From: Toxotes chatareus
Taxonomy: Eukaryota; Chordata; Actinopteri; Toxotidae
Length of the DNA stretch: 64,000 nucleotides
Direction of reading: 5' to 3'
NCBI GenBank assembly: GCA_016801885.1
Contig: CM028882.1
Location: forward strand, 23,205,047 to 23,269,046
Shown here piece by piece: positions 1 through 13,741 of this stretch. The notes below the pieces were generated by a model. The model saw only the letters and a program-made list of their open reading frames with translations, was not told where the DNA came from and made no database searches. The first letter of the stretch is position 1, and every line of letters starts with the position of its first letter. Position numbers and translations under genes: made by a program.

Positions 1-2339
1 TACACCTAACCAGGTTTCTTCTAACAACGATTTTTACAAGAGCATGTGTGCATCACAAATTCTTTAACTAGAGAAAGCATCAAAGTGGCAATAGGAAACC
101 TTGTTAGTCATGGTGCAGACTGCTTGTTAAAACTGAAACTGACAAAAAATATAAGAAATGTCATCTTCTAACAGTCTGAATGAGTCAATTTCTACGTCTG
201 AACAGTAGAATATCTGTAAAATTCTGACACATTTGTGCAAACTTTATTCTCTCTCACTGCATCTCCTACCACCCTGCCAGCAGAGTAAATTATACACCAA
301 AAGCAAACAATCTGAAAGCATCATCTTTTAACACTAATACATTTAAACTACTGCAGCCTTCAAAATATGTTTGTATATGAGGAGAGAAATCTCATTACTG
401 ACCTGCTGCATATTTTTTTTTTTACCTTATCAAGGTTACTGCTGTGTAGAAAGGGCCTCCAAATTTCTGCTGTAACCAGATAATAACCTGAGAAATTGGT
501 TCCTTGTGTGTATGTAAACATAGTTAAAGTACAAGTAACATAAAGTTTTAATAATATTGAATAACTACAGCAAACAATAACTGGTTTTAATTTTTGTAGT
601 CAGTGATACAGGGGTTGACAGGGTTATTTATTAATTGCATGAAGTTCACAACATACTGTGCTGCAGTGGCCCCATGTGAATACAGCTTAAGTCACTTTTC
701 ATCAGGCCCCTTCTGTTTTTCATAATCTGCTTCCACTCAAAACACTGCAGGACCAGACTCACCTTCTTTTAAACTCAGTTCCTACCAGTTCCCCTGAGAA
801 CACAGAGTGGACTCCCCACTCCTGACTCACTTTTACGGCGCCCTTTCCTCGCTTTTATTTCCTCTCCGGAAAATGTTCTTATAGGATTTCTGTGACAAAA
901 GGGGGAGATTCAGGTTTACATCTATACACGCTTCTGAGACGCCGCTTCTCTTCAGTTCACTCAGGGAATGGCTGCGTTTGCCAGCAAGGTGACAAAAAAA
1001 CATGCTGTCAAGACACCGACGACGTTTGAGGAACCTGATAGGCTTTGCACCAGATGCCTCATACATGCCTTAAGGGATTATTTTTGAACAAATCTTATTT
1101 CCCAATATGTCCTGCACATTGGAAACTGATATTAAGTATGAAATTAATAACATTACGCCTGTTTACCTATGTTATGAAGAAGCAATGCTTTCAGAGAGCT
1201 CTCAAAATAGATCAGGATTCAATATGCTCAGTACTGTTGCACTGATTGAATCTGCTTTCACCTTGAAAGTTATTGCATTAGAAATATTGTACCTTAGCTG
1301 GCAGGACTTTTGATCATTTGGTTATGATAAAGGAAAATTTACATTTTTATTTATTTTATAGAGCATAGAGGGCTCCTACATTTGGAACAAGGACCTTCAA
1401 CAACCCATATAGATTAAATGAGAGCTTGATGCTAACTTGCCAGAGGTAATTAGTTTGTGAATGATACATAACAAAACTGTCTGTAAAACCACAACTTGTC
1501 CTTTTACCCTCCCGCTTTTGTTCAACAGAGAAATGTTCCTTCATGAGTTGTAGAGGTGGGGGATTTCTTTTCTTCTGGACAGAGACAGGCTATGTGTTTC
1601 CCCCTGTGTCCAGTTTATATGCCAAGCTAAAGACAATCAACTGCTGACTGTTGCTTCATGTACAACAGACGGACATGAGAGTAGTTTTCTTTTAAATGTG
1701 GCTCTTGTTTGGGCCAAAATCTGATAAGTAAATTGATCACAAGGCGGGATGACCCTACACTTGGGTGGCTTACGACCTCAAAATAAAACTTGGGGGAAAC
1801 CTTGAAAATAAGAAACATAAACCATACCGACATAAACCATGAAAAGAATTTGTCCAGAATTTTTTTGTAACAGTCTTATAGTGTTCAAGGATAGATGTTT
1901 CACTTGTGAAAATACTGATCTATCTTTACAGATAAAACCTTCCCACAGTGGCTGATGTTAGTTCTGTAACCATCGCATATAATGGCCGGACAGCTGTGAA
2001 CAGCGCAAACTACATGTACATAAACTACATCTAATAAGTGACAATACTAAGACCATATGTGCCACATTAATACAGTACTGTACAATCAACCTGACTATGT
2101 TGCACCATGAATCCTTCAAACACCACCTTTGACTTTGAGGGGGATTATCCTTTAATAAGGTTTAAACCAAATATAAGAAGACTCGTTAATTAATATAGTG
2201 GCTGTGATGCCTTTCAATTAAATATCATTACGGTTTTCTGTTCGTCATCAACCTGGAATTAAAAGACTATCAGGACAGCGCTGTGATGCTGTTTGCATTA
2301 CAGGATAAAAATATCACTAGGAGTGCAGCATGTTGTTTG

Positions 2340-2378
2340 TTTTAAGTATTTTATTTATTATTTTATTTATTTATTTTT
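2340..2378. repeat. TTTA-rich simple repeat
   Basis: Imperfect TTTA/TTAT low-complexity tract. A similar short run of TAAA units lies at about 3719-3739. Confidence 0.7.
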
Positions 2379-5300
2379 AACAAACAGGTGGAAGGACAGA
2401 GAGCATTTGTACCAAAGTAATATCAATAACTGCTTTAAAATAAGTTATGTATGTTAATTTGGTTGCAAACATGTCAATGAAAGTAATATTGATTATTATT
2501 GTGATGTAAAAATCTAATCCAGAGAAGGTAAAATACCTTTTGATGACATTAAACCCACAGGAACATTTTTTCCGTATTTAAAAAAAACTGGCATCCATTC
2601 TTAAATTCAATTAAAACGGCTATGAATAAGCATAATGGAGCCTATTTGTCACTTTTTATTTACTCTCATTGTTTCTTCTTGAGGAGCAGAGGTTACATAG
2701 CTAAATAAATCCCCTCAGGACCTTGACGGCTTTTGCCTTCCCAAACATTAAAGATAATGGAATAATTCACTTGCCCTTGAGTCCCCTCACCATGCATCCA
2801 TACAGAACTTCTTATTGGGTCGCCTGCAAATTGAATGAACCTCCTTTCCATAAAAAGGTAATGGACTCCCTCAGATAGCCCTCTAAATAACATGGACGAT
2901 AGGGGAGGTGAAATGAACCAATTTATTATCTGACTTTGAAGGAGGTGCGTACGGAGGGGAAGGTCACTCGCTCATTGATCACTGCTTCTCCCCGTAGGGA
3001 AAGGATAATTATGTGTACCAACATGGACCGAGGTCACCTCCAGCCATCACCTGGAGCAGGTTAGAAACCCTCCAGGGAGGAGGTGGAGCACTGTTGTTTT
3101 AGCATAGATTAAAACTGCCGTCTGTCACTGCATTTGTTTGGTTCAACCATGACATGAAGATCTTTGATGAACAAATGTGTAAAGTCTGCAGAAATTATTG
3201 CGAAGAGTGTGGTATTCATTTAGAATCATTTGATAGAAAATCGGTGGAGAAAATGCTAAAATATTCCATTAAAAATTTCAGGTGTAAAAAGTAAATTGTA
3301 GCACATTTAAGATGTTGTAGCAGCATTTTTTCACACTCTTATTCCAAATGATTTCTCATGCAGTGCAAGAAAAACATTCAACGTTTGAGAGCTTAAAGTA
3401 GAATCTTTTAGCTGAAAATCTTTTAATTAAATCTTTGCTTACTGAGTAATATTTAAAAGCTGCTGACTCCACATTTGGCCTACTATTGCATATGTTTCAA
3501 ATGTACAAGAGGTCATGAAAATCCTGCTCTCAACATGCTTGTAATGCAAACGCAGTCTCACCAACCTAAGTAGGATTTTGGACTGCAACTCAAATTCCCC
3601 AGTTAATTGAGAAATAAGATAGATTAATTGTCTTATCTCAAATTTAAATTTAAATTTCATGCAAGACTTTCAACCATAACCTGCAGGAAAAAAATTAAAT
3701 AAAACAAAGTAATAATGATTAAATAAATAAATAAATAAAGTTCAATTTTATCAGAGGAAATTAGGACTTTACTATGCCCTGTCTTGCAGGCAAGTAGTTA
3801 AACAATCTAAAGCAGACAACCTAGAAACACAGGCACTGACAAAATGAAACTTTTCTGAAAAGGTCAAAGGTCAACACCACTGCAGCTGATAGGGAGGGGT
3901 TTTTTTTCTTGTTCGTAGACTGTAGGGATGAGCAGATACTTGAACAGCAATTTAGATGCTCTTTGATCACCGTGCCTCCTCTGATTGTAGTATATTGTGT
4001 AGGTTGCTCTGCTTATCTTTGACGGGCTAACAACATTTCTGTCTCAAAATCAGATCAAGTCTTCCAGACAGCCAGCCAGCAGCACCCACTCTGATTAGCA
4101 TCGTTCGGAGAGGTGTGTGGAGGAAGGGGAAGCCAGCGGGTGTCTTGATTGCTCTCTGTAGTCGACACACTCTGCATGACCTGCTCTGTTTTTAAGATGA
4201 TTATTTTACATGTCAGTGTCAGGCTGCATAACTAATGTAAATCTCCTCATGAGCCAAAACTGAAATGTGACGCTTCTAACAGACACATGCTCCTGCGTAC
4301 ATACACATACATGCACACTGAAGTAGAGTGGGTAGCATAGTAACGCTTGTGCCACAAAGAATGCAAGCCAGTGAACAGAAAAGCAAAACAGAGAAAAAAA
4401 AAGCAGAGAGAGACATTTAGAAATGCAGATTACACCAAGGATATGACACCCATGGCCCATGTAACAGCCTACAGGGTGTAGCAGCGGACGTGGGAGGAGG
4501 TCCTGACGTTGATACTCCACAGACAGCGGGTGTTGTGGGACTGTGGCGCTCTGAGACTCATCTTCTTGGACGAGACTCAAATAGACAGAGACAGAAGGTT
4601 AAAGCAGCTCAGAAACGAAGCCGAACAAGCCTGGAGGTCTGATACAAGCATATGAGGAAAGTGGGAAGTGAGTTAGTTAGTTGGCTGGAGACTGCATATG
4701 ATGGCATCCACTCAGGCACATTTATAGAATCAAAATGGTGGTAGATCTGCTGGATATGTTTCGATGCTGCGCCTCCATCTGCCTGTGTGCCACACCTGGT
4801 AGGTGGCAAAGACAGAGCAGAGTTGAGAACAGGAGGAAGGATCATGGGGATAGGTTATGTGTTTGTGTCTCCACGCCAAAACCAGCATGATAAGACAGAG
4901 CGCACAGTTTGAAAACTGTAATGAGCACAGGTGAGGGGAAAAAGGACAGATGTCGGGTAATTCAAGGTTTATGATTCTATTTATGTCTTCAGGTTCGGTG
5001 CTAATCTCGGTGATGGTGCAGTACATTTTTACGTTTTTGGTGCCTCTCTACGTTGTGAATGAGATTTTTGATTTTGAAAAATTGTCTTTTCCCTGTCTTA
5101 AGCAAGCAGCTTACTTTTAGGTGTAATTTAGAATAAATCGAATTCCATGAATCCAGTCATCAACTTCACTGTTTGATATTTTCCAGCCGAGAGGTAATTA
5201 ATGATCCACTTGCCTATTACTGTGGAAACTGACATGAGACAGAAGACACACATAACTAATGTGTGTTAACACATAACGCATAACTGTCTGGGGATGCAAA

Positions 5301-6875
5301 TGATACTTGACATCATTTTTAAGGCTCGCCCCACCCTATACCAGATTGCACTGCTTCTACAGTATGAGGAACATCAATCCCCAGGATGGCAAAATTCTGG
5401 TCCGGTTTCTATTCTCTTGACATTTACTATCTAACGAGGGAGCAAGATCTTGTGAAACGTGGCCATAAGCAAGGCGTCGTGAATAATTCACATGGCTATT
5501 TTGCATAAGAAGGGGGCGTCGCGGCAAACGATGCAGTTGTAGAAAAAGAAAAAGAGATGGGAAGTCGAAAGCAATTGAACATGTTGGCCCATTCTGAACC
5601 TGTTCTCTAATTACCAGCGGATCTAGATCTTGTCAGAGTTCCCTCACTCTCCCTCCCACACCAAAGTGTCGATTGGCCCATTGAGTTTCATTCTGCCTGT
5701 CATGGCCGGCTGCAAACCTGATATGTTTACTGACACAAATTAGTGTGGAACTATAGCAGCTCATTAAGGCAGAGGGGTGAGATTGAAATAGCAAAACGCA
5801 GGGTCCCAGTCTGTTCGCCCATCAAGGTGTGTGCATCCAGACAGGTGTGTGGAGAAACTCTTAAGTTAAGGCTGGGAATTATTCCCACAGAGCAACTTCA
5901 AGGGAACGTGATGGTGGATAATTGGAGGCGAGAGGTGGGAAAAGGCAGCTCAGAAGGTCCTTAATGCACAGAGCTATGGCTGCTGGTCTGTCAAAGCTGA
6001 TTTTAAATTAGCTTCAGTGTCACGGAAAAAGTTATTTACGGTTTTCTTTGCAGTCGCTGGTAAATATTACTTGTTTAATTGGCTGATTAAGTTTCAGCCA
6101 GATGGCAGTTTTATTTTCTGTCTGTTCTCTCTATTAATTGGGAGAGGTGTGCTGCAGAAGTCGATAACATTTGTTTAGTTTTTCACAAAAATGTAGTTTG
6201 TTCAAACAGGCCCAAAATTCACATTTAAAAGGTCCGATCTTGAACCCATCTATCAGCTGCCCGTTTCAGTGAGCAAATTAAACATCACTGGATAAAAACA
6301 AATCCCCTTTCACAGCATGCATTCAGAGGCCCATTTCCCTGATCCAACTTCTCTTGAAAGTTTGAAGACTTTTTGTCTTCTTCTTTGGTCAAACTCTGCC
6401 GGAACACCTCCTGCCAATCATCCAGCAGCTTTTTCTTCTGGCACTTCTTCTTGCCACGTTGTTCATCTCTGGTGTCATAGTTGTGCTAATTAAACACAGG
6501 GTGGGCAATGATTACTGCTCGCTGCACTCCACATACATTAGCATCTGCAGAAGGCTCTTCAGTAATCTCCTTCACACAGGAAGAAGTGCAATGAGGAAGT
6601 GTGCCTCACAAGCTGCTAATTAAACCCAACTATGCCTGCTTCCCTCTCTCCGCCGTCACACAAAAAACCCTCTAATCACTTCTAACTCGATTTGGAAGCA
6701 AGTAATTGATGCACACGTCAGGTTTATGATGCGTGAAAGAGGAATACACTACCAGTTTAGATATTAACAGCCTGGTGTAAGAGGATCACATGATGCCAGA
6801 GTTATTCTTTTAAATGCTTCTGAAATAGCATTGTTGATTGTGACCACAAGGGGCATAACAACAGTTATGACAGCA

Positions 6876-6907
6876 ACGATGATGATAGCATGATGATGAT
6901 GATGATG
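6876..6907. repeat. GAT trinucleotide repeat
   Basis: Interrupted run of GAT/ATG trinucleotides within the inferred srrm4 intron. No coding frame is associated with it. Confidence 0.7.
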
Positions 6908-9900
6908 GCAGCGCCACAGTGTTGGCATTCACACGAGGTCTCGGGATAATCAAGAGTTGGGCGAGCTTTGTTGTGCATACGGCTGATTGCTGGGGGTGCA
7001 GTCTTTACGCCTGTGTGAAAATCCTTTTGTTCTTCTATTGGAACTGAACCAGTGCTGATTTCTCCCCTGGACTTGGCTGCACACTGAAATAAACTTTGCC
7101 TAACATTCTGCTTCTCAGGCCAAAGCGGCTTGTAACAGGAATGAGATGTACAGCAGCAGCTACAGGGAACGGTTCCATCTCTTTCAGAGCCTCCGATTCA
7201 CAGGGAAGTGCTGCTGCCCGAACTCTGACATCGACTCACTGTGGCAAAATATTACCACGCAGACATCATAACATGACACACACACGACCATATTTGACAT
7301 GTCACCATCCACTAAGGCATTTTGTACACAAATCACACACTGTGCAGCAGAAGCAGTAGCATGAAGACGTTTTTCAAATGTTAACACCCTCAACACTCCT
7401 CCCAACAAGTCCTCCCCACCTCTCAGCCTGTAGTGGCTCCTATAATGAACCTCGGTGCTAACAGCTCTTGTGAATCTTAGCGCTAGCACTGTGATTTGAT
7501 TTGATTTTAGCTCTCTGCAGAGAGACGGCAAATAGAAAGTGCTGCCAATGAAATCCAGCAGGTTTACCCAAGTCAAATGAAGCCTTTAGGCTATGATTCA
7601 CCGGTGGAAAAAAAACGAATTTACTTTCCAACAGGGTTCATTCTCCAGTTGATATTACAGTTCTCATTTACATAACTCTGGAGAGGAACATCTAGAGATA
7701 TTTTAATTTTAATGAGATGTTCTTACTTTAGTACTTTAACTCAGAGACCAGCGTTGGGGATCAAGCTGTCTGAATTTTTTTTTTCCAGTTACTTTTTCTA
7801 AAGTTAAAAAGAATCACTTCCTCAAACCAGGACTTGCCCTTTTATTAATTTTTTAAAATCCCAAAATAGCATATTCTTTTCTTAATGTGCAGTATTTTAA
7901 GACATAGAACGAAGGAACAGTTTGCACATCTATTTCATGAGACCGTTAGCTAGAGAGCGTGCAGGATTTTGTTGTTTGCAGTGTTTTAAGACCAAAAATC
8001 TGATGATTTGGCTTATTAAGGGTTTAACTCTCAAAAACTCAGCTAATCTGTTTTATCAGGACTGTGTGTGAGTGCTTTGTTCAGACTTAGCTGACAGTTA
8101 CAATACTGACAATACTGAGTAACTTTTTGACTTACTGTATTTACTAAGACATATAGCACGACTTTCTGTCCGAGTCCTTACCAGCTTTTAAACACCTCAG
8201 ATTTGTAAACATGCTGTAGCTTCATAATTTTGATTTTAATTTAACTTGGACACAGGTCATTTATTCCAAATCAGTTAGGTGATCTTCGTCTAGTCCCTTC
8301 TAACCAATTTCACGTCATTACAAGAACTGCCAGTGAGGCTAAATCTTTCACTCTGACTACACCATTAATTAAGTTTCATGTAAGAGTTGCTGTTAGGAAA
8401 TAAGCATTGTGAATACATCTTTGTGTGGAAAGCGGTCGTGGATGTGATTTGAGGTCATGGAGTTGCTCCTGTGTTATTATGCGCTGACTTTTGATGGCAG
8501 CCTCACATAATTCCTGCTGGTTTGAAGTAGCCAGTCGTCAGAGTTTTCCTTAGCTTTAATGACCGCTTTAGGCAAATAAATTCACCCAGGTCCTGCACAG
8601 GTTCCCTCACACTGACATTATAATTGTTCATACACAATTTCTATTAAGCTTTCTGACATGTTCAGAGCTTTCTAATCACCCTGACTAACCTTTGCTTGAA
8701 GTTACAGTTCTTAGGTAAACACTTCCCTGGCTGGAGGCAGAGGTCTTAGCCAATCGACTCATTTGTTCTGTTTGAAAGTGATTGCTGCCGAGTGGAGACT
8801 GCTTTAATTTGATTGATGTGTGGTTCACCAAGCGGTGGATTTGGTTGTAATTACTCTTTGTGCTCACCGTGATAAGGAAATTAATCAAGCCATTATGTTG
8901 CTCCCATTTTATCATCAGGACACAATAATTGAATAAACCAACCTCACTTGTCTTCAAAGTCACTCTGGCTCGCAGCGTACTCACCCGTCGGAAGGGTAAA
9001 GGGCTCGCTGTTGCTGATTGGTTGATAGTGAGGTGAGGATGTTCAGCTTATTCCATAGTCAAAGACGATGTAGTCATTCTGATTGGAATAATCAGGGCCA
9101 GTTGTTCTCCGAATTTAATCACAAAGCCACATTATCAACCATACATAGGGTGTGCAACCAAGCAATCCACCTTGCTTTCAACAAATAACATTTACCTCAT
9201 TGACAAAGGGGGATGAAAGCACAAATTAATTTACAGAAGTAAAAGTATAAATACCACAGTATAAAAATACTTTATTACAAGTAAAAGACTTACATTTAAA
9301 ATCCAAGTTTTTCCTTGTGAAGTGTTGAATAATTTCACTTCATTTGGCCTCGAACAATTATAAAAAGGAAACTGTCAAAGAAATCTGGAGGGAAAATGTT
9401 AAATTATGGACATCTGAGACGAGGCCCCTTTTGTAAGGGGTTACAGGCCAAAAAGGTAATGCTTAAATGATGAATAACACATTCTTCAATTATCTTATCG
9501 TATGTGTTTTCTGTGGAGAATTCATAAAGTGGAAGTAAAAATATAAAAACTGAAGTAAGCTGGTGTAATTAGGTACAGTACTTGGGTAAATTTACTTATA
9601 GTTGGAACTTTCCATCACTCTTTGTTGATGCAATTCATCAGGCTCTAAGTGACAGCTGTTGAAAGTTGTTGTTGAATTCATTATAGATAAATCATGAACC
9701 TTGAAATTAAAACAGAAAAACAGAAAATTTACTCCCATTATTACATAATTACAGCCTAATGTACCATCAAAGCCTTGTTCTGAAGTTTGACGATGGAAAA
9801 TTGCCTGAAGCCACCGACACCTCCTAACAGGGACTAAACAGCCATTAATTCTTTGATGTTCACTTCTATCATTCGGATTTCCCATCATACATTGTCAGGA

Positions 9901-11715
9901 AGAAGAGGTGGCCAATTTGGGGCTGATCTCAGCCGCCCAGAAGGATTTGCATCCATCCTTGCAATTTATTCTGGCAGGAGGAATGTCACCAAAAATCTAT
10001 TACCCATCTGTGCACGTTTGGGAGAGAAATCACCTCCGCTGCGAAGGGAATACATGAAGTGATTTTCTTACTCATAAGAAAAGAAACAGCACTTTAGCAT
10101 GAACAGACTTGTTCCAGGGGACATGACAGTGCCCAGATCGCTCTCTGCAAAAGCAGCAATGGAAACTGGAATCATTTCATGGCAACATTGTGTTCTGTAG
10201 TCTAATGTCTTCGATTACACTCTACTAAAAACGGCAGCTCATTCAGAACCTCATTTAAATTTAAGCGCTTCCTGAATTTCCAAATGTCTTGTCATGAATC
10301 TGAAGCTTTTATACAGAGGCCTGGTGACGTTTTGAAGACAGCTTTGGTGATGAGGTGGCTGGATTTTTTTTGCTCGTGTGCCCAATTGACTGCGACCGCT
10401 TGACTGCAAGCCTGTGTTTGTGTGGGTTTGAATGATTGCCTCAAAATCTCTTAACATTTAATCAATAAACACTTCACCTAAAAGTATCTGCTTTGCATTG
10501 AAAAGTTTGAACAGGTTTTGAGTGCCTTGAGAGTCAGCCTTGTGAGGGATGTGTTTTACCCACCGCGTGTGGGTTTAATTGCTTGCTTGTGTCCTTTGGG
10601 TGGTGATACAGTTGTTCTTGACTTGAGTCTGAAACTTGGATAAACACTCTCTGTGTAAATTAAAGCAAAGTGCCTTGGGACCACCTTCTTTGGGTTTTAA
10701 TTGTGGTAGTAGATCATCTCTTTCCCTCGTAATTATCTCAACTATCATCATTCCTATAATAACAACAATCAATTGTTCCTGGTTGCTCTGACAGGGATAA
10801 TGAAAAATTTATTAGCCTCCCTGAACCTCACGAGTGGCTGGGGAAGTCTTAAATCATCTGCAGAAACGGGACGGAAAAAAATAAAAAAGCGTCCCAGCTG
10901 TGCACACTTTACTGTCACTTACACAAATTTCTCCTGATACCTGAGAGAATGGAGGTCATGCAAGTGCTCCCTCAGTCTCCATTATTAGCTCCAGAAAGGT
11001 TTGACATGTTTACAAGCTTTTTATCTTAGAGCAGAGCTCCTCAAATGTTAATTTGAACAATTTGGCAACCCTCCACTTTGAATAATCAGGATGTTTGGAT
11101 TGTTAGACTGAGGGTCACTCCACTGTAGAGAGTAATGACACTCTGAGGAAATCTTTTTTTTCCAATATAATTAAAATCCAAGTAAAGTTTCTTTTTCGAG
11201 TTCTGCACTTAATGACAGTCATTATAACGATTGCTAGCATGAAAGTGACCAAACTTTGATCTGTATTTTCAACATGACTCCTTCATTATCTTTGAAATCA
11301 TATGTGCTTTATAGGTCTAGAAGGAAAATAGTGACTAGTAAATTTTCTTTGGCTTTAAATTCTCCATCTCCTTGTTAGGACTTCTCAAAGTGACGTACCA
11401 TCCATCGATCCCCCGATGTTGTTTTCCTGTTGTTGTTGCTGTAGGGTTAGCCGTATTGATCCATCCATGTGTATCCTCTAGCTCGCTGGCCAGTTTGTTA
11501 TTCACTTGCTATTAGGCGTGAGTCTCCTTGGCACTCAACAGGACAGAGCACCTGTGAGGATGGCATGGCAACCAAAATGACAAAGGGTCAACCAGTATGG
11601 ATTTTTTTGAGGCTTGAAACCAAATCTGTGTTTTTAAAGTGAAGACAATGAAAATAAAAAATAAAGTCACATATTTTTATTGATATTCAGTGTCTTTATA
11701 TTTGAACGGATTCAT

Positions 11716-11935
11716 ATGTGGCGCAGCGAGTTAAGAGTGCGACTTTGGACCATCCGGAGATCGGAGTGTCGCTGGTTCGATTCTTCGACCAAACACAACG
11801 GATGTGGGTGGTGCTGAAAGAGATGTGCTGCACCCCACCCCCACCCCTTGCCTCTGCAAATTCAAGTGCTGTATGTCTTTGTTGTGTCCCCACAGATTCA
11901 CTAGATTCATTCAACGCACCACTCGAACACCCCAG
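11716..11935 (+). mobile_element. tRNA-derived SINE
   Basis: The head carries an RNA polymerase III A box (TGGCGCAGCGAG, 11719-11730) and a B box (GGTTCGATTC, 11774-11783) at tRNA-like spacing. The sequence runs on past the B box without a mature tRNA acceptor stem, as expected of a SINE and not of a tRNA gene. The body contains a C-rich stretch near 11833-11848. The 3' boundary is approximate, since no clear tail repeat or target-site duplication was found. Confidence 0.65.
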
Positions 11936-12815
11936 AAGGCCTGCTGAAGCAAACAGTCAGGCAGTTTTGTTCACACGCTTTGAGTAAACACTTGATTTGA
12001 AATAGGAAACATGTCTAGCAGAATGTAATTGGGGCAGCTGAGAATGCAATCTGTGTTAATAGCTGGTGCGATTTTGACACATTCTTAATGCAAACACTGG
12101 AGCTGCGCAGCACTGTTTCGCTGGTTGGTTTATTGGCTGCCTGCATGCTTGTTGCACACCTGTACAGTGTCAGCTGATGTTGTGAGTCGGAGCCCTCCCG
12201 GTGTTCTGTAAAGCAGCTGGCAGATTACTGAGCAGCTCTTGACAGATATTGGAGCAGTTTATCTCAATTTTGCATCGTAAATGGGGTGTGGACAATGAAA
12301 CTGTACACAAACTATGATGATCCTCCTGTGGCTCGGTCTGTCAATGATGTTTTATGAATATCTTAGCACAGAGCTGGAGGTTCAACAGACAAAGCAACTG
12401 GCTAGGTAGAAAAAAAAAACAGACAAGGTTTGACGGGTTTTGGTCTATTGGGCCAAATAGACCTGTTGATAATGTGACACATCTGCAGTCCTGTACACAC
12501 ATATAAATCAACCGGTCTCATAAAAATTCAGCGTACATAAAACTAATTTATGGCTGTAACTAACTACTAGTAACTTTATATTTTTATTTTTATAAAAAAG
12601 GCAAGAAAACAACAACTTTAAAACAACTGGGAGCTGTAGCTGTTAGAAATCATTATTCAAACAGAAGTAAATACTGTATTTGTGGGGTCAAAGACTTTTT
12701 GCTGTGCATTAAACTGGTATAAAATATTTGGGATTGACTCAAAATGAACTACAGTGGCCTTTTTCACAGTAATGAAGGAGCATGTTGTTCAGTACGCGAG
12801 ACATTACGTGTTAGT

Positions 12816-12884
12816 AGAGCGCTTTGAGACAATTTTGATTGTGGAAGGCGCTATATAAATAAAATAAAATTGAATTGAATTGAA
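12816..12884 (+). mobile_element. LINE (L2/Maui-like) 3' tail
   Basis: The stretch GCGCTTTGAGACAATTTTGA, followed by GGCGCTATATAAAT and ending in short AAAATTGAATTGAA units, is the typical 3' end of teleost L2/Maui-type retrotransposons. Only the tail is present and there is no reverse transcriptase frame nearby. Confidence 0.6.
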
Positions 12885-13682
12885 AAAATTGAATAGTAGG
12901 ATGACTTCACTGTTCGTTTCGGTTATTTTGTTTAGTTTTAGCAGCCTTGTGTAAGAGTATTGATTTAATTACTCCAGACAGCAATACAATTTCCTCTCAG
13001 ATGTATTTGGCAAAGTAGTAACATGTAAACACACACAGACCCAGCACTGCATCCAGCTCCAGCACAGAGGTGAAAATCCTCACATCACAAGTGCTGTCTT
13101 GCTATTTGCGGCGTGTTTATGTGCGCCATCTGTCAGTAAATGTTACCCATCCACGAGACGGTGAACAGCAGCGGTGCATGACAGAGCTGAGGAGTGAGAC
13201 GCTCCCTCTGTGACAAAGACAGAAACAAGAGCTTGTCACAGCGTGGTCACTTCCCTCAGCCTCCAATGACAGCATCACTCATCACCAAAGGAGCTGTGCT
13301 AAACGCACACACGTACAGTAATGCACATATGATGAGAGAGAGGTCAAAAAGTCAAGAGGGATGATACCTGTAGCTGCACAGTTGCTGTACATAGCCTTCA
13401 TTCCATCACTCCATATTCCAGTAGGGATTATAGTTGCGCTGATCCAAGCTTATGACTCCATTTTACCTGTTTTATGGTAAACAAATCCAGTCAGGACTTA
13501 GAAGGATGAGTGTCCACCTAATTCCTCATCATCAAGTACTCGAACTTAATCCGCTCAGTATTTGCATTCATTCAGTTTGTTGCTTTGAATTGTCCCTTTA
13601 AATATCTACAGCCATTGCCTGGCTATGAATTACTACCACAAAAGGGTCTACCATGCTTCAGAGTGGGAGTGTATGTATGTGT

Positions 13683-13684
<2 letters not shown>

Positions 13685-13739
<55 letters not shown>
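13685..13739. repeat. (GT)n(GA)n compound microsatellite
   Basis: A short GT run (13685-13697) passes directly into an uninterrupted GA run (13697-13739). The Glu/Arg-rich reading frame across it is an artefact of the repeat. Confidence 0.95.

Positions 13740-13741
<2 letters not shown>

Noticed and set aside
4206..4580. 124-aa open frame on the minus strand
   Set aside because: No domain, no splice partners and uneven composition; expected by chance in noncoding DNA of this length.
7096..7576. Overlapping open frames on both strands
   Set aside because: They cover the same bases in opposite directions, neither has a recognisable family, and no flanking splice structure fits.
11716..11790. 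tRNA gene
   Set aside because: A and B boxes are present, but the acceptor stem does not pair and the sequence continues as a SINE body.
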